A stretch of 64,000 nucleotides of DNA from Mesostigma viride (GCA_009746045.1 RPFO01001237.1:1-64000), one strand, 5' to 3'; positions 28,211 to 37,795 are shown, numbered from the stretch's first letter. A program made the numbers and translations. Notes: generated by a model from the letters alone, not told the origin.

Positions 28211-28858
28211 CTACAGCCCGCCCACGGACACGACACCGGGTGCGCCCCAGATGTTCTGCAACTGCGGGGCTGCCGACTCTCCCCACACGCCGAACGCCGC
28301 GGTGTCCGCCACCTCAGGGAAGCCGAAGATGCTGTTCCCGGTAGGCTCCGAGGACACCCAGTAGAATCGCGGGTCCAGCAGCGTGGTGTTGTTGGTGACG
28401 AGCTGGCCGAAGGCCCCCGTGGTGGCCACCCCGATGGAGCCCCAGTTGTCGGTGCTCACCGGCGCCGGGATGTACGGCCGCAGCGTCTGGATGTCCGATA
28501 CGGGGAAATCCTTGCTGTTGCTGGTGATGTAGCCCACGCCGACCTTGTAGTCGTCGAGGGTGGCGCCGACCACGTCCGCGGGGGCCGGCAGGCGCTCTGA
28601 GCCGAAGGCCAGCTGGTCCTCGAACGTGCTGCCGTGGTTGAGGAGGTACTCCCTCTGGCGGGTGTCCATGCCGAACTTGAGGTCGTACTGGCTTGCGGGG
28701 ATGATGCTGGAGGCCGTGCCCAGGTTGCCGTTCAGGGCCGACTGCAGGCTCTGGAAGGCCTCGTCGCCGCAAATGCCGTCGAACACCTCCGGGCGGGACA
28801 GGACGCCCACGTACTCCTCGCTGCTGTCCACGATGGCATTGCAGTATCCGGAAGACAT
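28211..28858 (-). CDS. Putative structural protein of 215 aa
   Basis: Intact frame from ATG 28858 (MSSGYCNAIVDSSEEYVGVL). The composition is rich in Ser, Gly, Thr and aromatic residues, low in Lys, with many short beta-like stretches (VGATLDDYKVGVGYITSNSK, DNWGSIGVATTGAFGQLVTN). This suits a virion component. TATACTAG lies 9 bp upstream of the ATG. No homologous family recognised, so the structural role is inference from composition. Confidence 0.5.
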   Translation of the reverse strand: MSSGYCNAIVDSSEEYVGVLSRPEVFDGICGDEAFQSLQSALNGNLGTASSIIPASQYDLKFGMDTRQREYLLNHGSTFEDQLAFGSERLPAPADVVGATLDDYKVGVGYITSNSKDFPVSDIQTLRPYIPAPVSTDNWGSIGVATTGAFGQLVTNNTTLLDPRFYWVSSEPTGNSIFGFPEVADTAAFGVWGESAAPQLQNIWGAPGVVSVGGL

Positions 28859-28887
28859 GGTCGATGATATACTAGATGCATCAGAGA

Positions 28888-29142
28888 TTATTTATGCGGG
28901 TCTGCGTCGATTTCCCGCTCCAACGCGTCCACTAGCTGTAGCGTGCTGGCCCTGAGGGCATCCACGCCCTTCTCGCCCGCCAACCTCGCCGAGCTGTTCT
29001 GCACACTTCGAGGGGCGCGCGTGGGGTACTTGCCAGCCGGCCACCCCGCTATGATTTCTATGTCCTCGTCGTCTAACGACAAATCTATGGGATCGTTCAT
29101 CGTCCCCTTGTGCGCCATGGATGTGGTTCGATAATTAAACAT
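28888..29142 (-). CDS. Small acidic protein with SIM-like motif
   Basis: ATG 29142 (MFNYRTTSMAHKGTMNDPID) or the internal ATG at 29118. PIDLSLDDEDIEII is a hydrophobic-acidic patch resembling a SUMO-interacting motif. The C-terminal half is a single predicted helix (STLQLVDALEREIDADPHK). It lies just upstream of the 28211 gene in the same direction. Function unknown. Confidence 0.4.
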   Translation of the reverse strand: MFNYRTTSMAHKGTMNDPIDLSLDDEDIEIIAGWPAGKYPTRAPRSVQNSSARLAGEKGVDALRASTLQLVDALEREIDADPHK

Positions 29143-29244
29143 TACGATTTAATTTGCGTTGGGTACTCATTGTAGGATTCGCAATTCGCGTGCATTAGAG
29201 TTTATTGAATCGGTAAGAGGAATAGTTTACAGGTCAAAAGTCAC

Positions 29245-29955
29245 TCAGTTTGAGGGCTCCTCGTCGGAGTTGTTGGACATCTCCTCGTCACTGCCCTTCT
29301 CGATGAAGGAGTACCCTAGCGGCATCCTGTTGCTGGGGAAAAACTGCACCAGCTTCAAGACGGGCGTGCACCCGAACTTCTTGCCCATGAACCACAGGCG
29401 CGATATCTCCACGATGGTCTGCACCTCCATTCCCTTCTCCAGCTCGAACCCGGTGACGGGCTTCTTGTCCTCGTCGAAGAACTGGCAATCGAACTTGTTG
29501 TTGCGGAAGGGGACCGAGCACTTGAAGGTTGGCGGGTACTGCTCCTTCTTGGAGGGCTTGATGGCGGAGGTGTAGAGCTCGTCCACGAACTCGCGGCTCA
29601 GTTTCTTGCCAAACCAGGCGGTGCTCTTCTCGACGGACGTGTCCTTGTTCAGGTCGTCGAAGTCCACCCACTTCTTGTAAAAAATGCCCGTGTCGCTGGC
29701 GGGGTCGTAGTGCCCATCCATGCTCAGGTCCAGCGTGTACTTGGGCGGGGCGGTGGTGCCTGGTGTCTTGGCCTCGAAGTGGCTTATCCCGAACGGGGCG
29801 CGCATCCTCGGGGTCTGGATGCGGATGGGCACCTCCTTCCCATCCTTCATGTAGTTCACGTACACGGACAGCCCTCCCGAGGCCGTGCGCTTGGGGTCCC
29901 GGTATACGATCTTGGAGGGGTCGAAATCCTCGAACAGGACGATGGTGGACGTCAT
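29245..29955 (-). CDS. NCLDV conserved protein, possible ssDNA-binding (DUF5871-like)
   Basis: Intact 236-aa frame from ATG 29955. Core phrases are MTSTIVLFEDFDPSKIVYRD, GGLSVYVNYMKDGKEVPIRI, QTPRMRAPFGISHFE and KCSVPFRNNKFDCQFFDED. Later come VEISRLWFMGKKFGCTPVLK and an acidic tail (EKGSDEEMSNNSDEEPSN). 'SGGLSVYV…IQTPRM..PFG' is a signature that I associate with a widespread giant-virus family (DUF5871) proposed to act like a single-stranded DNA-binding protein. The acidic C-terminus, as in other SSBs, supports this. The name is from memory and should be checked. Confidence 0.6.
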   Translation of the reverse strand: MTSTIVLFEDFDPSKIVYRDPKRTASGGLSVYVNYMKDGKEVPIRIQTPRMRAPFGISHFEAKTPGTTAPPKYTLDLSMDGHYDPASDTGIFYKKWVDFDDLNKDTSVEKSTAWFGKKLSREFVDELYTSAIKPSKKEQYPPTFKCSVPFRNNKFDCQFFDEDKKPVTGFELEKGMEVQTIVEISRLWFMGKKFGCTPVLKLVQFFPSNRMPLGYSFIEKGSDEEMSNNSDEEPSN

Positions 29956-30068
29956 GACTGGAATTCGCTAGGGAGTGCGGACGCTGCGGACGTGTGGCGC
30001 TCAACAGAGGCGGCGCTGGTGATCAGCGGGGGTGGTGAGAACCTGCCCGAACCGGGGGGCTCGGGAAC

Positions 30069-30602
30069 TTATACCATGTCCGACCACCTCTCACGGAGCG
30101 GGGGGGACGCCGCGCTCGCCGTCGCTAACTGCCCGGCGGCGGTTGCGACACTCCTGCAGACGGTTACGAAATCGGAGAGCGGCAGCTCCCCCTTCATCCT
30201 GTGGACCTGGAAGCAGACCAGCCGTACGTTGTCCGCGCGGTAACTGTCGTTTGAGTCGATCAGATCCACCGTCGCCGAATCGGGGTACCTCCCCCCTGTC
30301 GGGTTGTACTCGTGCGTCATGGGCCTCCCGGTCAGCGCGCACAGGCCCTTGTGATCTTCCCACATCTTCACAAGATCCTGGACGGTGAGCTGGACGGACG
30401 CGCCCTTCGGAGAATGGGCGAGCCTGTCCAGGTGGAAGCGGAAGTATCCCTCGACCGTGGACCGGTCTCTGACGCGGGCGGCACGGTGGCAGAGCTGGCA
30501 GGGGCCCAGGAGCCTCCAGTTGCGGCTGTTGTACCCCCCGCGAGGCTTCTCGATGTTGCATTCGGAGCACATGAGCGTGAGGGGGCGCGGGGAGGACTCC
30601 AT
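30069..30602 (-). CDS. HNH / endonuclease VII-like nuclease
   Basis: ATG 30602 starts MESSPRPLTLMCSECNIEKP. A first zinc pair (CSEC) is followed by CQLCH. The core is LCALTGRPMTHEYN, ATVDLIDSNDSYRADNVRLV and CFQVHRMKG, the HNH layout in which 'D.ID...Y..DNVR.VC...N..K' follows a Cys knuckle. Such nucleases are homing-like or repair enzymes in phages and giant viruses. The usual first His is not obvious. The frame is intact; codons upstream of 30602 lack an ATG. Confidence 0.65.
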   Translation of the reverse strand: MESSPRPLTLMCSECNIEKPRGGYNSRNWRLLGPCQLCHRAARVRDRSTVEGYFRFHLDRLAHSPKGASVQLTVQDLVKMWEDHKGLCALTGRPMTHEYNPTGGRYPDSATVDLIDSNDSYRADNVRLVCFQVHRMKGELPLSDFVTVCRSVATAAGQLATASAASPPLRERWSDMV

Positions 30603-30641
30603 CCACCTTTGCACATGGGCAGCGGAAATAAAGCGCGCGAT

Positions 30642-32457
30642 TTAACCACACAGCGTGTAGTAGTCCCCGTCGCCCGCCTCCAGGCGCACGGAGCACACGC
30701 CGCGCCGACACACGGGCCTGGAGACGGAGAGCATATCCTGATGGAGGGCGTGGTCGCCGGAGGGGGCCTTGGAGGTGTACACCCGCGACCTGTTTTTCTT
30801 CAGGAAGGCCTCCAGCTTCTGCATCCGCGCGTTGTGGCAGGCGTCCATGGCGTCCACGCAGCACGAGTACGCCCGGTCGCACGCCGACGGCGCCTCTCCC
30901 GCCTTGAACTGCTTCCCCCGGTGCCACCAATTCGCCAGGCTTCCAAGGCCTTGTAGACCAGCCATGACGGTGGCAGGGACGCCGGCACCCGTTCCGAGGG
31001 CCACGATAGGGGCCGCTACCTGCGCAACGGCACCGGCAGCGTTTCCCACCGCGTTGGTGATCGTGCCTGCCGCCTGCCCAGGAACGATTCCGAGCCCCTG
31101 TTCACGGCGTCGTTTGCCTGGATCTTCGTCCTGTCCCAAAGGCCCAACTCATTTCCTCCGACAGACGCGAATCGGCCCGCGTTTCCTGGATGAACTTCAT
31201 CCTGTCCTCCCCGTCCTTGTTCAAGACCCCCCCGGCAAGCGCCAACCCCTGTGCCCATTGAGGCAAGTGCTGCAGAGCCCCCACGGACCCCAGCCCCTCC
31301 CCCATGGCCCCCACCGCCCCGAAGATATTGGATGCCCAGTCCTTCCACGGGATGGAGGAGGGCGAGGCGCCCGCCTTCTCCATGACGGCCGCCCTCTGCT
31401 CCGGTTTGAGCATGTTCGATATCATGGTGCAGAGGGCCTCCTTGGGCATGGCCGCGAAGGCCTCGGGCGACTCCGCTCTGGTCATGAAGGCCGCGATGGA
31501 CGCGAGACGCGTCTTGGAGTCCACGCCGCCGTACATGGTCGAGGCGCACAAGGCCTTGGTGATGCTCTCTATGGCCTCGTCCGCGACCATGGCGCACAGG
31601 TCCGCCTTGGTGGCCGTCTCGATGGCCTGCGCCGGGATGTCGGGATACAGTCGTTTGGCGAGCGCCACCACGCGGTCCCGGGGCAGGCTCTTGGCCACCC
31701 CCGAGGCGCAGTCCACGCGCGCTTCGATCAGGGAGGGCGTGGCGACCTTCTCCCCCGCGTGCATGGATCGCAGGATTTCGCCGACGGGCGTCGTGGCGGG
31801 CTGGGCCGCCCGGGCGGCGGCGTCCACGTTGGTCCACTCGCGCATGTACACCTGCGGGGGGATGCCCGCGTCCGGCGAGGACTTGCTGGAGGCCGTGTAC
31901 AAAGCCGGGGTGTTGAACAGCGCCTCGATCTGCCGCTGTTGTTGCTGGGCCAGCGATTGGGCGGTACTGGCCGCGGACGGATCGGGCCACTGCGGCGGGG
32001 AGAAGGCCGAAGCGGGCCATTGTGGGAGAGGGGGCGGGGCCGCGGCGGGGGGGTCCAAAGAGGGGGGTAGGACGCGGTGGGAGGCAGCTGGGGGGGAGGA
32101 AGCTGGCGGTGGGCGGCGGCACCCAGCCCCAGTCGGGCGCCGCGGTTCGCGGCTTCTCGGCTTTCTGGGCGCGGGCGACGTGGCGTACGGGCTCTGCGCC
32201 CACGTGGCGGGGGAGGGGGTCTCCCACAAGGGCACCTTGGGCTTGTTTTTGGCCCCGGGCGGGCGTCCGGGCCCTCGCTTTCGTGTGGGCGGGGTCACGT
32301 ACGCCGCCTGAGCTAGCGGAGCGGCGGCGGGGGCGGGCTGCTGCAGACTCTTCAGCATCATGTCGATGGCCAGGGACTCTAGGTTCTGCTGGTTCATGTT
32401 TGGCGTGGCCCGCAGTAGGTAGTCCAGTTCGCTCTGGGGCACGTTTAACCCTGTCAT
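30642..32457 (-). pseudogene. Large AT-hook/Pro-rich structural protein, one frameshift
   Basis: ATG 32457 starts MTGLNVPQSELDYLLRATPN. An AT-hook-like motif follows (RKRGPGRPPGAKNKPK, about residues 57-72), then a Pro/Ala-rich linker (to about 190). The next domain is helical (PVGEILRSMHAGEKVATPSL, RVVALAKRLYPDIPAQAIET, AVMEKAGASPSSIPWKDWAS). Near 31130 the frame changes to GTITNAVGNAAGAVAQVAAP and YSCCVDAMDACHNARMQKLE, ending with a Cys-rich tail at 30642. Combined length is about 600 aa. An AT-hook plus a glycine/alanine-rich membrane-like segment suggests a DNA-associated virion core protein. No family recognised. Confidence 0.55.
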
Positions 32458-32494
32458 TGGTATTATACAGATACACAGTTTTTTTTACGAGATC

Positions 32495-32824
32495 ATGGAC
32501 CTGCTCGTCATCCCGTGCGACGACCTAGATGTGACGCACGGGTCGTGCGACCCGTGCGCCGTGAGAACGGTTAAGCGAGCGCTGCTGAAAACCGAGCGCC
32601 CGGTCCATCGACGTCACTGCGACTCGTGTGGCCTCACGGCGGAGTACAACGGCGAGGCGGAGATCACGGGATCGCCCATCAACGTGCTGGCCAGCTTCGC
32701 CTTCCAGATACCCATCTACGGGGACGCGGTGGTGTCGCACGCTACGGACCGGGCGTGGACGCACCACCTGTGCATCCCTACGCCTTCTTCGGTTTCTTGG
32801 GGTTCTTCCCGTTCTCCGTGGTGA
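32495..32824 (+). CDS. Small Cys/His-rich protein, possible zinc binding
   Basis: ATG 32495 starts MDLLVIPCDDLDVTHGSCDP and includes CDPC, then RRHCDSCGLTAEYNGEAEIT and HHLC. The two CxxC pairs suggest one zinc site. The last 15 residues (after HHLCIPTP) overlap the 3' end of the VLTF2 gene on the other strand. Divergent from the AT-hook gene with about 37 bp between starts. Function unknown. Confidence 0.45.
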   Translation: MDLLVIPCDDLDVTHGSCDPCAVRTVKRALLKTERPVHRRHCDSCGLTAEYNGEAEITGSPINVLASFAFQIPIYGDAVVSHATDRAWTHHLCIPTPSSVSWGSSRSPW

Positions 32825-33513
32825 CCACCTTGACGAACTTGTCCAGCGAGCACTTGGAGTCCACCATGGGTCGCGCCCTCTTCAACGCGAGCGTGCCGGC
32901 CGGCTGCTGCGCCTTCTTAACCGGCGCGGGGTTGTCCGGGTCCCGCCTGTAGGTCGCCACCGCGTCTGCCTTCATGGCCCGGGAGACGTCGTTGATCTTC
33001 TGCACAAAGTCCGCCTCGGGCAGGAAGTTCATGGCGAAGGGCGGCTCCTTCAGCATGTGCACCTCGCTGCGACTGCTGGCCCGGAACGCCTCGATGGTCA
33101 TGGGGCCTCCGAACATCTCGAGGCAGGTCCTCGGGGGGCGGCCGGCACGCCGGGGAAGGGCCTGCCGTGCCTCCCCGCCCTCCACAGCCGCTGCGTCATG
33201 AGGAACAGGAGACTCCCGCGGACGCAGGAGGCCGAGCCGCTGTCCTTGAGGTTGTAGGCCTTGACGCAGCTGAACGAGCAGAAGCAGCCCTTGACGACGA
33301 ACCCGCGACCCTCCTTGTAGCGGATGGGCAGCGGACAGGGCACGGTGTCGAAGGGGTGGCAGCACCACCAGCAGCACAGGTCCGTCCTCTCAGGCCACAC
33401 CTTCGCGTCCATCATGTCCAGCAGCGGGCGGACGTTGTATACGCGGTAGGGGGCGGCGGGCTCCATCTCGGGCCCACCCCCTCGAACGAGAAGTTGTCCG
33501 CGTCGTCCTCCAT
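32778..33513 (-). pseudogene. VLTF2-like (poxvirus A1) late transcription factor, two frameshifts
   Basis: The ATG at 33513 (MEDDADNFSFEG) sits 3 bp past the stop of the upstream gene. A frame change near 33485 leads to MEPAAPYRVYNVRPLLDMMD and the diagnostic zinc-binding block CCWWCCHPFDTVPCPLPIRY, then GRGFVVKGCFCSFSCVKAYN. A second change near 33150 (a C run) gives LEMFGGPMTIEAFRASS and LKEPPFAMNFLPEADF, then a basic tail ending at 32778. 'CWWC…FCS..C..AYN…FGG…I..FR' is the VLTF2 signature; VLTF2 activates late promoters and is a core NCLDV gene. Confidence 0.75.
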
Positions 33514-33516
33514 CGT

Positions 33517-34252
33517 CTACCCTACCTTGACGCCACCTGTTACGAGACACCCCCCGGCCTTCGGGTGGAATAAGAGGCACTCCCCGCTGCCGTAAATCAC
33601 GCGCATAAACTCGTCCTGCACGTCCGCCTGGTCGCTGCCGGGCTTGGAGGCGCCCGCGACGATGGCGTCGATGCCTATGTGCCTGATGATGCACCAGATG
33701 TACTGGGGCAGGCCGGCGGACGCGTAGAAGTCTCTGTCGGGCCCGAGGAACGCGGACAGCGCGTCCGTGATGTCCTTGTCGTCCGGATGGGGCGAGCACC
33801 TCCCGAGAGTGGCAGACAACACGGCCGTCCTGTGCCTCTTCCCGGCTTTATCCTCTCCGCGCGGGGGGCTTCTCCCCAGGGGGGGAACACGATCTCTTTG
33901 TCGGGGTGATCCAGGTCGTACGTCACCACGTACTCGCGACCGCCGTACCCGTACACGACGGACATGGACAGCCTGCGGTGGGCCGCGAAGGCGCACGCCC
34001 CCAGCTTATCCAGCAGGGCCGAGGGGGGCAGCCTCAGGGGCCCGCGGCACACAGCTCCCGGAACTTGGTGGTGTAAATCCCCCACTCGTCCTCGTGGCTG
34101 AGAAAGACCCTCTTGATCAGCAGCGGGCCCCCCTCTTCGTTCCCCGGCCCTCCCCGCAGCCTCTTCCGCACGCACCTGGCCAGCGCCAGGATGCGAAGGA
34201 GCGCCATCCACAGCCACAACTTCACCCAGGCCGCCACCTCGCGAGGGTCCAT
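33517..34252 (-). pseudogene. Unknown protein with N-terminal membrane helix, two frameshifts
   Basis: ATG 34252 starts MDPREVAAWVKLWLWMALLR then ILALARCV, a membrane anchor. A charged segment follows (LIKRVFLSHEDEWGIYTTKF). Near 34040 the frame changes to LLDKLGACAFAAHRRLSMSV and REYVVTYDLDHPDKEIVFPP. Near 33850 it changes again to DDKDITDALSAFLGPDRDFY, LPQYIWCIIRHIGIDAIVAG and ends at 33517. 'YVVTYDL…EIVFPP' recalls a conserved giant-virus membrane protein, but I cannot name it. It starts 3 bp after the next upstream gene's stop, so the genes form a tight string. Confidence 0.45.
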
Positions 34253-34254
34253 GT

Positions 34255-34470
34255 TTAGTCTTCCTTGAGAGCATATTTTAGCTCCTGAGAACGCACCTTG
34301 CGCTTGTCCGTGCTGTAGTGCTCGCGCAGGTACTTGTTCAGATATTCTGGCTCCTCGTCGCCCCCCGCGGCCGTGGCGGGCGGCTTGGCAGGTTCCGCGT
34401 CCGAGCCGGGCGGCTCCTTCTTGGCGGGCTGCTTCTTGGCGGTGAAGTCGTCGTACCAGGTCTCTTCCAT
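34255..34470 (-). CDS. 71-aa charged protein
   Basis: ATG 34470 starts MEETWYDDFTAKKQPAKKEP. It is Lys/Glu/Pro-rich with a helical C-terminus (EYLNKYLREHYSTDKRKVRS). It is the first gene of a minus-strand string running to VLTF2. No family recognised. Confidence 0.45.
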   Translation of the reverse strand: MEETWYDDFTAKKQPAKKEPPGSDAEPAKPPATAAGGDEEPEYLNKYLREHYSTDKRKVRSQELKYALKED

Positions 34471-34565
34471 AGTCAGTCAGTCGTACCAAGGGCGGCCACA
34501 TTATTCCCCGACGAAACGCATGACCGGAACGCATGACCAGGACGTTGAAGGTTAACTCTCACAGG

Positions 34566-34799
34566 ATGGCAAGTCTGGCCCTTGCTAACCTCGTGAAAGA
34601 GCACAAGGAGGTGGAATATGCCATATTACACTTCAAATTCCCCGGTGCTGGCCAGCGAAACACGCCCGTGACCGACCGCCAGGGGATGACCAAGATCATA
34701 ATGCTGCTCCCCGGCAAGATCGCTGCCAAGTTCCGGGACAGTGTGGCGGTGCTGCTGGAGCGCTACCTGGAGGCCGACCGCTCGCTGGATCATGAATGA
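34566..34799 (+). pseudogene. Truncated BRO/MSV199 copy
   Basis: ATG 34566 starts MASLALANLVKEHKEVEYAI and continues KFPGAGQRNTPVTDRQGMTK and IIMLLPGKIAAKFRDSVAVL, then RYLEADRSLDHE and stop. The block matches 1357-2209 almost residue for residue but lacks the N-terminal YLAP/FAGKIR part and the entire C-terminal half. It is too short to be a normal family member, so it is probably a recombination remnant. Confidence 0.6.
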
Positions 34800-34852
34800 T
34801 GACAAACACGAGCACGCTCCCTAAAATCTCAATCTAAAGTACAGTAACGACG

Positions 34853-36025
34853 ATGGCGCTCGTAATCCATCCCTATCGGACGGAGGGGCAGTGCATGGAA
34901 GAGTGCATGCTCAAGTGCCGACCCAAGAACAAAAAGGTGTACTTCACGTATCCCGAGGACGAGGAGGAAGTGCCCGTCTACTCCGCTCCTCCCGAGGAGC
35001 CCGCGCGGAGGGAGAGGAAGAAGAAGAAGAAGAAGAAGAAGAAGAAGAAGATCGCGCCGCCCCCACCGCCACCGCCGCCCCCCCCGGCCCCGACCAAGAA
35101 GAAACGCTCCAAGGACCGTGTCACCCCCACCGCGCACCTGCACGTCCCGCAGACGTCCCCCCCTTCCGACGGGGTGTATCCCCCGCACCCCCACAAGGGC
35201 GTGGACAAACCGTTTTACTTCCTGACGCAGCGGGGGGAGGAGATCGCGTACAAACGCCCCTCGAGAGGCGACGGCAACTGCTTTTACTACTCGTTGCTGC
35301 TCGGTAAGGCGCTACAGTTCGGAATTCCCATCACGGCCGACGAGCTAGCGGCAGCCACGCGGCAATTGCGAAAGGAGTTGCGCGCCAACCTGCGCCGGTA
35401 CCTGTCCTTGGGGCTTCACGGTATCCCGACAGACTTCACAGCCTCCGAAATCAAGCAGATCGATGACGACCTGCGCGGTAAGAACTACGCGACCGATGAC
35501 ATCATGAGGCTGGCCGCGCACCACACGGGGACCGACATATACAACCTGTCCGTGATGACGGTAGAAAAGCCGTTCCGCCACAAAATGATCGTGGAGAGCG
35601 AAATCCTGGCGTCCGGGGACGAGCCGGGAGGGAGGAGGACCCGCGCCCCTCCGGTGTACATCCTGCACAACGGCACCGATCACTGGGACGCGCTCATCCC
35701 GTCCGCGCTTGGAGGGACGCACACGGTCCGCGACGTTCGACTGTCTCGTCAGCGCGCCACTGGCGCCGCGCGCGCCACGAGCGGCATCGAACGCCTCGAC
35801 GCGGAGATAGAGAGGAGCCGGAGGAGGATACGGCACATCCGGGCGCTCCGTGACGCCGCGATCCGCCAGCGGAACGCCCTGCCCCACGGGGACCCCCGTC
35901 GGGCGGCCATCAACGACATGCTGGCCCGAGCGGCCGCCACCCTGCGCGAATCCATGCTTCGATTGCAGACCCTGTACCAGCGAAGGGACGCCCTGTCTCG
36001 CGAGGCCCGCCGCAGGCCCCTTTAG
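34853..36025 (+). CDS. OTU-family cysteine protease (deubiquitinase-like)
   Basis: Intact 390-aa frame. Residues 1-115 are disordered, with an 11-Lys run and a Pro run (about 55-80). The OTU domain follows. RPSRGDGNCFYYSLLLGKAL gives the catalytic Asp-Gly-Asn-Cys at about 140-143. GKNYATDDIMRLAAHHTGTD and IYNLSVMT follow. PPVYILHNGTDHWDALIP carries the catalytic His at about 277. OTU proteases remove ubiquitin from proteins. The C-terminal 100 residues are Arg-rich helices (RRIRHIRALRDAAIRQRNAL). In giant viruses such proteins may counter host ubiquitin defences or act in virions; this part is inference. Confidence 0.85.
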   Translation: MALVIHPYRTEGQCMEECMLKCRPKNKKVYFTYPEDEEEVPVYSAPPEEPARRERKKKKKKKKKKKIAPPPPPPPPPPAPTKKKRSKDRVTPTAHLHVPQTSPPSDGVYPPHPHKGVDKPFYFLTQRGEEIAYKRPSRGDGNCFYYSLLLGKALQFGIPITADELAAATRQLRKELRANLRRYLSLGLHGIPTDFTASEIKQIDDDLRGKNYATDDIMRLAAHHTGTDIYNLSVMTVEKPFRHKMIVESEILASGDEPGGRRTRAPPVYILHNGTDHWDALIPSALGGTHTVRDVRLSRQRATGAARATSGIERLDAEIERSRRRIRHIRALRDAAIRQRNALPHGDPRRAAINDMLARAAATLRESMLRLQTLYQRRDALSREARRRPL

Positions 36026-36081
36026 AGGCACTCCATCCCCCCTTTTGTCTGGCCTATACTACAAAGCAGCACAGCGACCCC

Positions 36082-37229
36082 ATGGCGGGCAAGAAACACA
36101 TCGTGTACCTGGACAACAACAGCACGACCAAACCGCACGCGGAGGTGGCCGAGGTGATGAAGTCGACGGCCCTGTCCCTGTACGGCAACGCGTCTAGCTC
36201 GCACGTTGGCGGGCGGCAGGCGCGGAAGGTGATCGACGACTCGCGCTCGCTCATAGCCCGGCGACTGGGCGTGAAGCCCGAGGGCGTGATATTCACGGCG
36301 GGGGCGACCGAGTCCAACAACCTGCTGCTGAGCGGGTTCATGGAGCGGCACGGGGGCAAGGGCGTGGTGCTGACCACGCGCATCGAGCACCCCAGCATCA
36401 CGCAGCCCCTGAAGCACCTGGCGAAGGCGTCCCGGGGCGCCATCAAGGTGGTGTGGCTGCCCGTGGACCGCGAGGGGTTCGTGCGCATGGACAAGGTGCG
36501 GGAGGCCATGACCCAGCACAGGGGCCGGGTGAAGCTGGTGGCGGTCATCTACGGCAACAACGAGATCGGCACCATCCAGGACTTCGGGGCCCTGCGGCGG
36601 GCGGTGGGCAAGGACGTGCACATCCACGCGGACACCACGCAGGTGGCGGGCAAGGACCCGTGATACGGGACCAGCGGTTCATGAACAGCTTCACGCTGTC
36701 CGGTCACAAGATCCACGGGGTGAAGGGGGTGGGCGCGCTTGTGATCCGCGACGACGTCCATTGCATCTCCCCGCTGATGTACGGCGGCGGGCAGGAGGGC
36801 GGCATGCGGCCCGGGACCGAGAGCCCCCCGCTGATCGCCAGCCTGGCGAAGGCGGTGGACATGAACATGAGCCCGGCGGGTCGCCGCAAGTGGCGCGGGG
36901 TGAGGGCGCTGAGGGACGCGGCCAGGGAGGAGCTGGAGGCGCTGGGGGCGGTGTTCAACGGGCCGGCGGACCCCGCGAGGCGCATGGACAACATCGTGAG
37001 TTTCAGCCTGCCCGGGACGGACGCGCGCGAGGTGGTGAAGAAACTGTCCCGCAGCGGGATCTGCGCGAACGTCGGCAGCGCGTGCTCTAGGGGCAAACGC
37101 AGCAAGGTGCTGCAGGCCATCGGGGTGCCGCGGGAGGTGGAGGCCGGGACCATCCGCATCGGTTTCTCGGTCTACAACACCGCGGCGGACGTGCGCAGGC
37201 TGATGGAGTGCCTGAAGAAGATGCACTAA
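36082..37229 (+). pseudogene. Cysteine desulfurase (NifS/IscS-like), one frameshift
   Basis: ATG 36082 starts MAGKKHIVYLDNNSTTKPHA. The PLP fold is clear: GNASSSHVGGRQARKVIDDS, FTAGATESNNLLLSGF and IEHPSITQPLKHLAK. The strand HIHADTTQVAGKDP runs into a stop at 36661. One base change restores the frame: SFTLSGHKIHGVKGVGALVI (PLP lysine), GGGQEGGMRPGTE and ICANVGSACSRGKRSKVL (catalytic Cys), ending at 37229. The enzyme takes sulfur from cysteine for Fe-S clusters or tRNA thiolation. Length matches the family (about 380 aa). TATACTA lies 21 bp upstream. NifS-like genes are rare but known in NCLDVs. Confidence 0.85.
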
Positions 37230-37265
37230 AATATTGTATACCATTTATAAAGTTGCCTCACGATC

Positions 37266-37745
37266 ATGAGGTGCAAGTCCACGACTCTATCCGGCTCACG
37301 GTGCCGCAACGAGGGGGCGCGCGGGGGGGCGCACTGCTCGGTCCACAAGGGGAGGAGGACGGGGGGGGGGAGGGCCAGGGCGCCCGCCCGGCGCACGCAC
37401 GCGGCCAGGGCGTACATGTGGGGTGCCGACGACATGAAGATAGACCAGTACCCCACGAGGTGGTCGTCGGACTGGCTAGCTAGGGTACTTAAATGGTTTA
37501 ATTTCACACTCCCACCCACGTCTACTACGGCTGATGTCGACGCGAAAGATGAGTACGACCGGGCGGCACAAAGAGCGACCGCGGCGTTTCAGGCGGGGCA
37601 TATTAATAGACGTCTCATGGGCTGGATTCTACAGCCTATGAAGGACGCAAATAATGCCTCTGATGCCCCAACGCTTCATGGTTATGCGACCGAAGCCAAT
37701 AATAGGCTGGATCACGCATCTAGAACGGTAAAAGTGCCGTTTTAA
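37266..37745 (+). CDS. Cys/His-cluster protein, copy 4 (tandem pair)
   Basis: Intact 159-aa frame. The head MRCKSTTLSGSRCRNEGARG and HCSVH is the same cluster as in the 6.9, 18-19.6 and 46.2 kb genes. It is followed by RTHAARAYMWGADDMKIDQY, which is repeated in the next gene. The tail (DRAAQRATAAFQAGHINRRL) is helical and unlike the tails of the other copies. Function unknown. Confidence 0.65.
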   Translation: MRCKSTTLSGSRCRNEGARGGAHCSVHKGRRTGGGRARAPARRTHAARAYMWGADDMKIDQYPTRWSSDWLARVLKWFNFTLPPTSTTADVDAKDEYDRAAQRATAAFQAGHINRRLMGWILQPMKDANNASDAPTLHGYATEANNRLDHASRTVKVPF

Positions 37746-37795
37746 ATCGAAAGAAAAAAAAAATCCGCGCAAATGGTACACAGACACTCGCGATC

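Noticed and set aside
30769-32070. 433-aa plus-strand open frame, and others opposite the fibre genes
   Set aside because: Antisense shadows of the AT-hook and fibre genes with low-complexity Gly/Arg composition.
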